Source of the DNA: JALEFZ01 sp039817415
GTDB taxonomy: Bacteria > Bacteroidota > Bacteroidia > J057
Direction of reading: 5' to 3'
DNA length: 64,000 nt
Assembly (NCBI GenBank): GCA_039817415.1
Contig: JBCBVV010000020.1
Span: 38,523 to 102,522 of the forward strand
The notes under the pieces are model-generated. The model was given only the letters and a program-made list of their open reading frames with translations, ran no database searches and was not told where the DNA came from. A program made the translations under genes and the position numbers. This document shows, one piece after another, positions 18,110 through 26,150 of the stretch; positions within the stretch are counted from its first letter, which is position 1; each line of letters begins with the position of its first letter.

Positions 18110-18117
18110 CAAAAGTA
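18110..18117 (-). promoter_or_regulatory. Candidate -7 promoter element of rpmG
   Basis: TACTTTTG on the minus strand, matching TAnnTTTG of the Bacteroidota promoter. It lies about 30 bases before the rpmG ATG. No TTTG is found at exactly 19 bases upstream, so only the -7 box is supported. Confidence 0.35.
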
Positions 18118-18292
18118 GCGATATTTTTTCAAAAAATCGAGAAAAGGCCACAAACTTTTCAAGAAAAATTCAAACCTCCCATTCCTAAACAAAATAAAAC
18201 AGATCAAGGAATTGTCGGCGGAAAATTTCAAACTTCTAAAGTAATTATTGTTCTGAATCCGTAGTTTAGAACCTACACAAGAAAACCACCCT

Positions 18293-20269
18293 ATGAGCAA
18301 TCAAAATTTCCTACGAGGAGGCCACCGAATTGAACTCAAAAAAGAAGAAAGATATTTCACCACCATCATCGAAGACAATGAGACTCAGGAAAGGGTCCGT
18401 TCGATACAAGGCGTTCAATCCATCAATAAAATCCACGGGAAGTATTATAAGGTTCAGGTAGATCCCAACCAGAGAGATTCTGCTATGGATATGATCCGTT
18501 CCCAACAGTTTAGAGGGATTGCTCATCATGCTTATCATCCCAATCAGGATCAAACCACTAGGTATTATTTAACCGAACAAATCATCATCCAGTTCAAGGA
18601 AGAGGTGGAATTGGCCAGAAAAAACGAAATCCTCGAAGCTCATAAGCTAAAATTCAAAAAGAAATTTAAAACAACAGATACCTATTTGGTTCAAGTAACG
18701 GGGAGCACCAACATGAATCCTGTGAAATGCAGCAACCTCATGAATGAATATGAAGAGGTAACCTATGCAGAACCCAATTTGATCAACCGTTTTCAGACTC
18801 AATTGGCTCCTGCGGATGTCCTTTATGAAGAACAGTGGCATTTGAGTGCGCAGGAAGATATCCAGTTGGTAGAAGGGGCAGATGTCAATGCATTAGAAGC
18901 ATGGGAGGTAACGAAGGGAAATAGGGATGTTGTGGTGGCCATTATTGATGATGGATTTGATATCAATCACCCAGACCTTAGTGGAGAAGGAAAGATTGTT
19001 CAACCCAAAGACTTCTATGATGGGGATGACAACCCCGAACCTGAAGCGAGCGTGGGAGACTACCATGGTACTCCTTGTGCAGGTGTGGCAGTAGGAGAAG
19101 AAAACCAAGAAGGGATAGTCGGTATCGCACCTGAGTGTGCATGGATGCCCATTCGTTTCAATCTGGCAGCAGAAGATCAGGAATTATGGGAGATTTTTGA
19201 CTTTGCCTCGCGACATGCAGATGTTATTTCTTGCAGTTGGGGACCGGTCCCAGTTTTCGCCCCTCTCTCTCAACTCCTATATGACAAGTTTTCAGAAATC
19301 TCCCAAAGCGGTGGGAGAAGAGGAAAGGGTGCACTCATCCTATTTGCAGCTGGAAACTACAATGCCCCCATCAACGCGCCTGATAATTCCGCCTTCGATT
19401 GGTTCATTCCAGCTTATGGCCTACAACGTACCACAGGTCCCATCCTCAATGGCAATGCAGACCATCCTGATGTAGTAGCCGTGGCCGCATCTACTTCTCT
19501 CAATAAAAAAGCAGCTTACAGCAATTGGGGAAAGGAAATATCCGTTGCGGCTCCCAGTTCTAATTTCCATCCCATAGACTCCCAAGCCTTCTTACCTGGA
19601 AGATCCATCTTTACGACAGACAACGAAAGTACGGGGCAAGGCTTCACCCCAAACAGTAGATATACAGATCAATTTGGGGGAACTTCCAGTGCTTGTCCAT
19701 TGGCGGCTGGCGTAGCGGCCCTCATCATCGCAGCGAACCCTGAGCTTACGGCCAGCCAGGTCAAGCAAATCATGGAAGAAACAGCTGATAAAATTGTCGA
19801 CGAAGATCCAGATGTCGTGTTGGGAAATGAGCTAGGTACATACGATGAAAGTGGGCATTCTGAATGGTTTGGGTATGGAAAACTAAACGCTGGCGCAGCT
19901 GTAAGGCTAGCCCTTGAAACAGAGGGATCCTTATTGAGCTCCCCCGCCCCAGTCGCTACCATCCAGTCCTTTGAAGGAGAACTTTCCATTTTAGGCGCAG
20001 AAAAGGTCTTCTCTTTCGACCTGACCCAAGATGTTCGTATTCTGTTAGAAGGGCCAGACTCTGAGGACTCTGAGGACTTTGACCTTTATTTGAAAAAAGG
20101 AAGCAAACCTACCATTACCAACTATGATCGCCGATCTACAGACTTAGGATCAAACGAGGTGCTGGAGCTGATCAACCAAGAGCCAGGAACCTACTTCGTC
20201 ATGGTCAAGTCCTATAGAGGTAGAGGTTCCTTTAGCCTGAAGATTGTTCCGTTGGCAAGTAACGCATGA
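18293..20269 (+). CDS. Subtilisin-like serine protease without a signal peptide
   Basis: 658-residue S8 family protease. The catalytic triad is D219 (AIIDDGFD), H258 (DYHGTPCAG) and S465 (GGTSSACPLAAGVAAL). Residues ~1-165 form a long pro-region with a Fervidolysin-type prodomain (YYLTEQIIIQFKEEVELA to YAEPNLINRF), and the last ~90 residues look like a PPC-type domain (FDLYLKKGSKP, GTYFVMVKSYRGRGSFSLKIVP). The first residues (MSNQNFLRGGHRIELKKEE) are charged and not a signal peptide, and no T9SS tail is present. It may therefore act inside the cell or leave by an unknown route. The GNAT gene overlaps its stop by 4 bases. Confidence 0.9.
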   Translation: MSNQNFLRGGHRIELKKEERYFTTIIEDNETQERVRSIQGVQSINKIHGKYYKVQVDPNQRDSAMDMIRSQQFRGIAHHAYHPNQDQTTRYYLTEQIIIQFKEEVELARKNEILEAHKLKFKKKFKTTDTYLVQVTGSTNMNPVKCSNLMNEYEEVTYAEPNLINRFQTQLAPADVLYEEQWHLSAQEDIQLVEGADVNALEAWEVTKGNRDVVVAIIDDGFDINHPDLSGEGKIVQPKDFYDGDDNPEPEASVGDYHGTPCAGVAVGEENQEGIVGIAPECAWMPIRFNLAAEDQELWEIFDFASRHADVISCSWGPVPVFAPLSQLLYDKFSEISQSGGRRGKGALILFAAGNYNAPINAPDNSAFDWFIPAYGLQRTTGPILNGNADHPDVVAVAASTSLNKKAAYSNWGKEISVAAPSSNFHPIDSQAFLPGRSIFTTDNESTGQGFTPNSRYTDQFGGTSSACPLAAGVAALIIAANPELTASQVKQIMEETADKIVDEDPDVVLGNELGTYDESGHSEWFGYGKLNAGAAVRLALETEGSLLSSPAPVATIQSFEGELSILGAEKVFSFDLTQDVRILLEGPDSEDSEDFDLYLKKGSKPTITNYDRRSTDLGSNEVLELINQEPGTYFVMVKSYRGRGSFSLKIVPLASNA

Positions 20270-20799
20270 GTAACATAACCTACAGACGGGCTCAACAAGG
20301 CGATGCAGACCGAATTGCCCACCTTCACATTGAAAGCTGGCGTATCCATTACAAGGATATTTGGCCAGCTGAATTTCTGGCAGGACCTGTTGAGGAAGAT
20401 AGGATAAGCCTTTGGCGTAGTAGAATGGCTGAAAACCGCCTAGATAGAAGGGTCATGTTGGCTGAATCTGACGGACAATTGTGTGGTTTTGCCTGTACGG
20501 TGCTCAATCATGACCCTGCATGGGGTGCCCTACTCGATAACATCCACGTTTCCGTTGACTTTCAAGGCAAACAAATTGGTAGTTATCTCATGAAGGATGC
20601 TGCAAAATGGATCCTTCAACAAGGACCTGATTCTGGTTTGTATTTATGGGTACTAGAGGGAAACGATGGAGCCATTGGCTACTACGAGAAAATGGGAGGC
20701 AAACGAAAAGACCGTAAGCATGATGATATTCCCACTGGTGGAAACAGTTGGGTATGGCGGTACCATTGGGAAAAGGTGGAGTCTCTGCTAGAAAGGTGA
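20266..20799 (+). CDS. GNAT family N-acetyltransferase
   Basis: 177 residues of the Gcn5-related fold: N-terminal TYRRAQQGDADRIAHLHIESWR (beta1-alpha1), then the acetyl-CoA block LDNIHVSVDFQGKQIGSYLMK with the Q/R-x-x-G-x-G/A-like segment, and GYYEKMGGKRKDR at the end. The acceptor cannot be inferred. The ATGA overlap with the subtilisin gene points to coupled translation, so the two may be functionally linked. Confidence 0.88.
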   Translation: MSNITYRRAQQGDADRIAHLHIESWRIHYKDIWPAEFLAGPVEEDRISLWRSRMAENRLDRRVMLAESDGQLCGFACTVLNHDPAWGALLDNIHVSVDFQGKQIGSYLMKDAAKWILQQGPDSGLYLWVLEGNDGAIGYYEKMGGKRKDRKHDDIPTGGNSWVWRYHWEKVESLLER

Positions 20800-20860
20800 T
20801 ATACAATGGATGCAAAAGCGCCCTTCCCTGTAGGTGATAAGGGGAAGGCCAAGCGATTTT

Positions 20861-21553
20861 CTATCCATAATTCCTCGAACCAAAAATTGCACTGCCTACC
20901 CTAATCATCGTGCTTCCTTCTTCGATGGCAATTTCAAAATCCCCCGACATTCCCATGGATAGCTCATTCAGTTCGATTCTATCGTGAGAGATGGAAGCGA
21001 ATTTCTCTTTGGCGGTTCTGAGACTTCCAAATTGACTCCTCAGAATCGTTTCATCGTCCGTAAACTCAGCCATTCCCATGAGTCCTTTAATCCGAACGTT
21101 AGGATATTGATCAAGGGAAGTAAGGATGTCCGATACATCAGCTTCCTCCAAACCGTGTTTATTCTCTTCACCTGAGATATTCATTTGAAGCAGGCAATCG
21201 ATGATCCGTTCGTTTTTTACAGCCTGTTTGGAGATTTCGGCTAATAGCCTAGCCGTGTCTACAGAATGAATCAAATGGACCCAGCCAGCAATGTATTTCA
21301 CCTTATTCCGTTGTAGGGTGCCTATGACATGCCATTGTGCATCAGGTAGTTCAGGCTGCTTTTCCCGAACCTCTTGAACCTTATTTTCACCGAAATCAAG
21401 CTGTCCAGCTTCAAAAGCATCATGAATCAGGCTCATAGGCTTGGTTTTGGATACTGCAATCAAGGTAATGTCTGCAGGATCTCTATCGGCTTTTTCTGCG
21501 GCAAGTTGAATTCTTTGCTGAATGGACGAAAGGTTATCTGATATGGAGCTCAC
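20861..21553 (-). CDS. YggS-family PLP-binding protein
   Basis: 230-residue single-domain protein of the YggS/PROSC family, which binds pyridoxal phosphate on a lysine and maintains B6 and amino-acid balance rather than catalysing turnover. The PLP lysine is K36 in LIAVSKTKP; further landmarks are FGENKVQEVREKQ, WHVIGTLQRNKVKYI and LSMGMSGDFEIAIEEGSTMIRVGSAIFG. Conserved across bacteria. It stands between the convergent GNAT gene and the aldo/keto reductase gene. Confidence 0.94.
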   Translation of the reverse strand: MSSISDNLSSIQQRIQLAAEKADRDPADITLIAVSKTKPMSLIHDAFEAGQLDFGENKVQEVREKQPELPDAQWHVIGTLQRNKVKYIAGWVHLIHSVDTARLLAEISKQAVKNERIIDCLLQMNISGEENKHGLEEADVSDILTSLDQYPNVRIKGLMGMAEFTDDETILRSQFGSLRTAKEKFASISHDRIELNELSMGMSGDFEIAIEEGSTMIRVGSAIFGSRNYG

Positions 21554-21663
21554 GTGTCAGTGGGTAGTTTTGATTAAAACTGTAGAAACGCCGGCAAATT
21601 GAAAAAGTTAAGATAAAAGAGCAAAAGCTTTCTAATCGTCCTTGACAAACCCGTCGAAGGACT

Positions 21664-22560
21664 TCATCGATGAGAAACGTATTTTTCAGCCCTGGTTAAC
21701 TGAAGCAATTCCTCAAAATGTTCCCAAACATGCGGGTCAAAGTCCCCAGCCTTAGCATTTTCTATGACTTGAGCTTCCGAACTGGCTCCAGCAGCAATGG
21801 TTGAAACAGCTTCATGTGCTTTGACAAAGGCAAGCGCGATAACAGCCGGACTGAGTTCAGATGAAGACCATTCCGCGATGCGTTGTTGAATAGCCGTTAC
21901 TTCCTCTTCAGAATGGCCTAGCATTTCCATGGGTTCCTTCCCAATGAGAAAACCTTTGGCCACGCCTCCTCTAACGATGACTCCAATTCCTCGTTCATGG
22001 AGATAACCAAGGGTAAATTCTTCAGGTCTTCTGTCCAGTAAGGAGTACTGGGTCATCACAGAGACCATTTTGGATCTGTTTCCCCATTCGCGAATGGTAT
22101 TAGGGCGAATGGAAGAGATACCGTAATGTCTAATGTGTCCTTCTTGTTTGAGTTCTTCAAAAGCCTCAATGGTTTCGGAAATAGGGTCTTGTAAGGTTCC
22201 CCCGTGCAATTGATAGAGGTCTATGTAGTCGGTTTTTAGCCTTTTGAGAGAATGGTGAACCGACTCCTTTATGTAGGCTTTTGAGGGATTCCATTCCCAT
22301 CCTACTTGCCCCGTGATTCTTTGGTTGCCAACCTTGGTGGCAATGATAACTTTGTCTCTTCGACCCTCAAAAGCTTTTCCCAAGGATATTTCATTTTCTC
22401 CCCCATCATATAGGTCAGCGGTATCGAAAAAGTTGATTCCATGGTCCATGGCACAATGCAATATCCTCGCATTTTGCTGGTGGTCTAGCCCTAAGGACAT
22501 GCATCCCAAGCCAATCACGCTTACTTCCAAATCCGAATTGCCTAATTGGCGATATTGCAT
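21664..22560 (-). CDS. Aldo/keto reductase
   Basis: About 298 residues from the ATG at 22560 (MQYRQLGNSDLEVSVIGLG). NAD(P)H-dependent (beta/alpha)8 oxidoreductase with the expected tetrad D46, Y51 (FDTADLYDGG), K76 (IIATKVG) and H119 (YQLHGG), and a C-terminal cofactor segment near AAGASSEAQVIENA. It resembles the YajO/Gfo-like subgroup of carbonyl reductases; the substrate is unknown. The longest frame would add 12 residues that do not look like part of the fold. Confidence 0.92.
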   Translation of the reverse strand: MQYRQLGNSDLEVSVIGLGCMSLGLDHQQNARILHCAMDHGINFFDTADLYDGGENEISLGKAFEGRRDKVIIATKVGNQRITGQVGWEWNPSKAYIKESVHHSLKRLKTDYIDLYQLHGGTLQDPISETIEAFEELKQEGHIRHYGISSIRPNTIREWGNRSKMVSVMTQYSLLDRRPEEFTLGYLHERGIGVIVRGGVAKGFLIGKEPMEMLGHSEEEVTAIQQRIAEWSSSELSPAVIALAFVKAHEAVSTIAAGASSEAQVIENAKAGDFDPHVWEHFEELLQLTRAEKYVSHR

Positions 22561-22729
22561 ACGTATAAAATTGCTAATACAGGAAAGATGTCCCACCCAT
22601 TAAAGTACAGCAAGTGGTTTTTGTTAGGTAAATGAACAATCTAACATAGTGTCATTCTTGAATTTAACTTCATTATAGCCTTCAATCGCATAATTTGGCT
22701 ATTTTATCGGAGAAGAGGAGAAAGAAAAG

Positions 22730-24007
22730 ATGATTACAGTTGCCCAGGTAAAGAAAGTAGAGCAGTATCTCGAAAAATATGCTTCCACTTTTCCATTTAG
22801 CGGAAGCTTGATTCTATCTGAATCAGGCAAACCTTTGGTGGAATTTGCCAACGGACTGGCAGATCGATCTTTTGAGGTTCCCGTGGACAAGCTTACTCGC
22901 TTCCCTGTCGCCTCACTTTCCAAGGCATTCACCTGTATGGCTATTCTCCTCCTTCAGCAAGAACAAAAGCTGAATATTCAGGCTGCAGCTAATAAGTACC
23001 TCCCTTCCCACATAAGAGTTGATGGGAGGATTACGCTGCATCATTTGATGTCCCATACCTCCGGTCTGCCAGATTACAAACTTGAACCGGGTGAAAATCT
23101 GGCCCACCTATTTGCAACTCCCCTTTCCCGAGACATCTGGGTACCCACTTTTCTGTCCTTTCCCCCTATGTTTGAGCCAGGTACATCCTATGCCTACTGC
23201 AATCCGGGGTATTATCTGTTGGGAATAGTTATCGAAGAAGTTTCAGGTCAGTCCTTTGGAGATTTCCTACATGACAGAATTTTCCAGAAACTGGGAATGG
23301 GCCAATCCTCTATTGATGATCCAAAGGCGATCATTCCCAATCGTGCACAACCCTATGAGCTTCAGAACAAAACCTATGTAAGGGCTCCCTTCACTGATGC
23401 GAGTAACTTTTATCCCCAAGGAGGCATCATTTCGAATATTGGGGATTTGAATACATGGATGATTGCGCTTCAGGAGAATCAGCTATTGAACAAGGAATGG
23501 CAGGCCTCCATGTTTAAGCCCTATATGTTTAGCAGTCCCAACAAGGAAATCAGTTATGGCTATGGGTGGCATATTCTAGTTCGACACGGTCGCATTACCT
23601 ATGGACATGGTGGCTATCACTGGGGGTATAGATCACATGCAGAACACTACCCCAACGAAAATATCAGCCTCTTTATCCTGAGCAACAATGGATTCCAGGA
23701 AGTCATGAAGCTAAGTGATGCCATTACCACCTACATATTTGGAGGCAAGCTGAAAATGCCCACCAAACCAAGAAGTAAAAAAATTGATGTCCAACCCTAT
23801 TTGGGTAGATATGAGTCAGGTTCCTTTGCCATTGAACTAAAACAGGAGAAGAAGAAATACTGGATGAAATGGGGAAAAGAGGTAGCCTGGGAAGTCTATC
23901 CCATTGATGAAGGCCTCTTTCATCATGCCCTAATCGACGAATCCTACCGAATCCGAAGCATGGAAGACGGAAGTATGGTCCTCGCAGGCTGCAAAAAGGT
24001 AAGCTAA
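22730..24007 (+). CDS. Serine hydrolase of the beta-lactamase (class C / ABH) fold
   Basis: 425 residues with the penicillin-binding-protein-like triad: S62-x-x-K65 (VASLSKAF), Y156-x-N158 (YAYCNPGYYL) and an HGG motif near residue 290 (YGHGGYHWGY). Family members are D-aminopeptidases, esterases or carboxypeptidases; few are true beta-lactamases. The N-terminus MITVAQVKKVEQYLEKY carries no signal peptide, so a cytosolic esterase or peptidase is the simplest reading. A C-terminal beta domain follows after about residue 345. Confidence 0.88.
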   Translation: MITVAQVKKVEQYLEKYASTFPFSGSLILSESGKPLVEFANGLADRSFEVPVDKLTRFPVASLSKAFTCMAILLLQQEQKLNIQAAANKYLPSHIRVDGRITLHHLMSHTSGLPDYKLEPGENLAHLFATPLSRDIWVPTFLSFPPMFEPGTSYAYCNPGYYLLGIVIEEVSGQSFGDFLHDRIFQKLGMGQSSIDDPKAIIPNRAQPYELQNKTYVRAPFTDASNFYPQGGIISNIGDLNTWMIALQENQLLNKEWQASMFKPYMFSSPNKEISYGYGWHILVRHGRITYGHGGYHWGYRSHAEHYPNENISLFILSNNGFQEVMKLSDAITTYIFGGKLKMPTKPRSKKIDVQPYLGRYESGSFAIELKQEKKKYWMKWGKEVAWEVYPIDEGLFHHALIDESYRIRSMEDGSMVLAGCKKVS

Positions 24008-24127
24008 ATCTAGGAGTACAACTAATGCTTTATTCCAGTATGATGAATATCATCCTACAAAAGTTGCATATACAACTACTTATCTCCTTTATTGTATCTA
24101 ATAACAACCATATGATCACCAACCATT

Positions 24128-24832
24128 ATGATAGAAATCGGATACATTGCCCTGACCCTTGTCGTTGCTGTCTTGCTGATATGGGCCTTCGCTAGCGGGC
24201 AACAGAAGATGGGAACTTCAAATTCGCTTACCAATCGAAGGACTCTAAGTGTAGCATTAGGCATAAGCCTTTGGTTGATTTACGCGGCTATTTTGGGGTT
24301 CTCGGGCTTCCTACAAGACTTTAGTTTACCACCGAGGGTAGCTCTTTTTCTCATTATCCCCATGTTTGTATTTACTGGAGTGGTTCTTTATCGAAACCGA
24401 GAAAGCAAGATGCTTGAGGCCATTCCTTTATCTTGGCCTATCTACTTTCAGAGTTTTAGGATACTGGTGGAACTCTTACTCTGGAGAAGTTGGAAAATTG
24501 GTGTGGTACCCTACCACGTTACCTTTGAGGGCTTCAATTTTGATGTTTTTGTAGGGATATCTGCTGTTTTGATGGGCTTGGCAGTCTTTCAGTTCAAATG
24601 GCTTGGACAAAGATCCTTACTGATCTGGAACTACTTAGGCTTGTTTATCCTTGGAACGGTGGTAGCTACTTTCATGACAATTGTTTTTTTCCCTGCCATA
24701 TGGGGGGAAAGTAGCAGTCCCATGAGTCCTGAATTTGGAAGCTTCCCCTTTGTCTATGTAGCTGGCTTTTTGATGCCTACTGCGGTGTTTGTCCATATAT
24801 TCTCCCTTCTTCAACTTAGAAAGCGGGTATAA
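24128..24832 (+). CDS. Polytopic membrane protein of unknown function
   Basis: 234 residues with about seven hydrophobic segments: an N-terminal helix (MIEIGYIALTLVVAVLLIWAFA), several middle helices, and a C-terminal FVYVAGFLMPTAVFVHIFSLLQLRKRV. The sequence is low in charge and does not match a family I can name. It is transcribed convergently with prfB, ending right at the terminator. No conserved active-site pattern is visible. Confidence 0.7.
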   Translation: MIEIGYIALTLVVAVLLIWAFASGQQKMGTSNSLTNRRTLSVALGISLWLIYAAILGFSGFLQDFSLPPRVALFLIIPMFVFTGVVLYRNRESKMLEAIPLSWPIYFQSFRILVELLLWRSWKIGVVPYHVTFEGFNFDVFVGISAVLMGLAVFQFKWLGQRSLLIWNYLGLFILGTVVATFMTIVFFPAIWGESSSPMSPEFGSFPFVYVAGFLMPTAVFVHIFSLLQLRKRV

Positions 24833-24868
24833 AAAAAGCCTGTGTGAAAAGATTTTTTCACACAGGCT
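24831..24868 (-). terminator. Terminator of prfB
   Basis: 14-bp perfect stem (AGCCTGTGTGAAAA at 24837-24850, its complement at 24855-24868) with a 4-base loop; the A-run at 24831-24837 reads as a U-tract on the minus strand. It begins 20 bases beyond the prfB stop and also touches the stop of the convergent membrane-protein gene. Confidence 0.9.
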
Positions 24869-24888
24869 AAGCTCTTTTAGGATGGCAC

Positions 24889-25981
24889 TTAGGACTTTTT
24901 ACCACCAAACCTCATCAAATAGGCTTTGATAAATTCACTTAGTCCACCATCCATAAAATCTTGGACATTTCCCGTCTTTAACTCAGTCCGAAGGTCCTTG
25001 ATTTGTTTGTAGGGATGGAATACATAATTGCGAATTTGAGAGCCCCACTCAATGGCTTGTTTGTCCGCCTCAGACTCTGCAATAGCAGCTCTTCTTTTCT
25101 CTAGTTCCAAATCATACAGTTTGGATTTGAGCAATTGAAAGGCTTTTTCTTTGTTTCTAAGCTGAGATCTTTCTGTCTGTGAGAAAATGGTAATTCCAGT
25201 CGGAATATGCTTCACACGCACGGCCGTTTCTACCTTGTTTACATTCTGTCCCCCTTTACCAGATGAATGGGTAGTAGCCACTTCCACTTCTGCCATGTTG
25301 ATCTCGACATCGATCGTATCATCTACTAAGGGTCTTACATCTACAGAAGCAAAGGTAGTTTGCCGCTTCCCTTGGGCATTGAATGGAGAAATACGGACCA
25401 TTCTATGAACGCCCTTTTCGCCTTTCAGATATCCGTAGGCGAAGGAACCGTCAATTTCCATCTCGACATTTTTATAGCCGGCAGTTTCGCCATGTACCTC
25501 ATTGATGATGGTAGCTTTATAGCCGTTTTTTTCGGCGTACATGAGGTACATCCTCCGCATCATGCTTACCCAGTCCTGAGATTCAGTCCCACCTGCACCT
25601 GAGTTAATCTCAAGAATACAGCTCAGTCGATCCTCTTCTTTGTCCAGCATTTGCTGAAACTCCAGGTCTTCAATGGCCTGTAAGGAGGCATCATGGGAAG
25701 CGTTTACCTCTTCTTCTGTCCCTTCTCCTTCTTTGAAAAATTCAAAGAGAACTTCCAGTTCGCCTAATTGATCTTCGATCTTGTTGTAGGCGTCGGTCCA
25801 TACTTTTAGGTTGGAGATCTCTTTCATGACTTTCTGGGCTTCCTCAGGATGCTCCCAAAAGTCGGGTTGGCGTGTAATCGCCTCTTTATCTTCTATCTCT
25901 GCAAGTTTTCTATCTATGTCAAAGATAGTCCTTCAACGCCACCGAGCGTTTTTGAAGGCCTCTTAATTGATCCGGTGTCAT
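24889..25981 (-). CDS. prfB: Peptide chain release factor 2, made by programmed +1 frameshift
   Basis: RF2, total about 363 residues, terminates translation at UGA and UAA. The N-terminal 20 codons begin at ATG 25981 (MTPDQLRGLQKRSVALKDYL) and stop at an in-frame TGA (25921-25919). A +1 shift at CTTTGAC restores the long frame (DIDRKLAEIEDKEAI, then MKEISNLKVW). The main part carries the SPF codon-recognition motif (RISPFNAQGKR) and the GGQ peptidyl-transferase motif (GKGGQNVNKVETAV). Its own UGA stop in the leader is the classic autoregulation: low RF2 favours the shift. A strong promoter match lies just upstream. Confidence 0.97.
25919..25924 (-). promoter_or_regulatory. prfB programmed +1 frameshift site
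   Basis: The minus strand reads TAT CTT TGA C: a slippery CTT codon followed by the UGA stop and C, the same arrangement as E. coli prfB. An AAGGAC stretch just upstream could act as the Shine-Dalgarno-like stimulator. The reading frame continues in +1 from GAC. Confidence 0.95.
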
Positions 25982-26009
25982 AGGATGAAATTATAATTTT
26001 GTGGGAGGA

Positions 26010-26040
26010 CAAAAATAAGCCACTAGGCCTAGGATACAAA
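26010..26040 (-). promoter_or_regulatory. Promoter of prfB, exact Bacteroidota consensus
   Basis: Minus strand TTTG (26040-26037), exactly 19 bases, TATTTTTG (26017-26010). It matches TTTG-N19-TAnnTTTG in every fixed base. The predicted transcript begins about 20 bases before the ATG at 25981. Confidence 0.75.
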
Positions 26041-26100
26041 TATATTTGTGGGAATTACGAGTTTAAGCTTAATAGGGTTTTTCCTTTGGCTACAAAACAT

Positions 26101-26126
26101 AAAAACGCCATCCTAAAAGAATGGCG
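26101..26126 (-). terminator. Terminator of the OmpA-family gene
   Basis: Six-base-pair stem (CGCCAT at 26106-26111, ATGGCG at 26121-26126) with a 9-base loop, followed on the minus strand by five U residues. It starts 24 bases after the stop at 26151. Confidence 0.7.
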
Positions 26127-26150
26127 CCTTGTATCTGTACGTTATTTTTC

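Noticed and set aside
18293..20799. Protease plus acetyltransferase as an anti-phage system
   Set aside because: No gasdermin, nucleotidyltransferase, STAND or other defence partner is found nearby.
20822..20848. CCTTCCC / GGGAAGG inverted repeat as terminator
   Set aside because: Seven base pairs with a 13-base loop but no U-tract on either strand.
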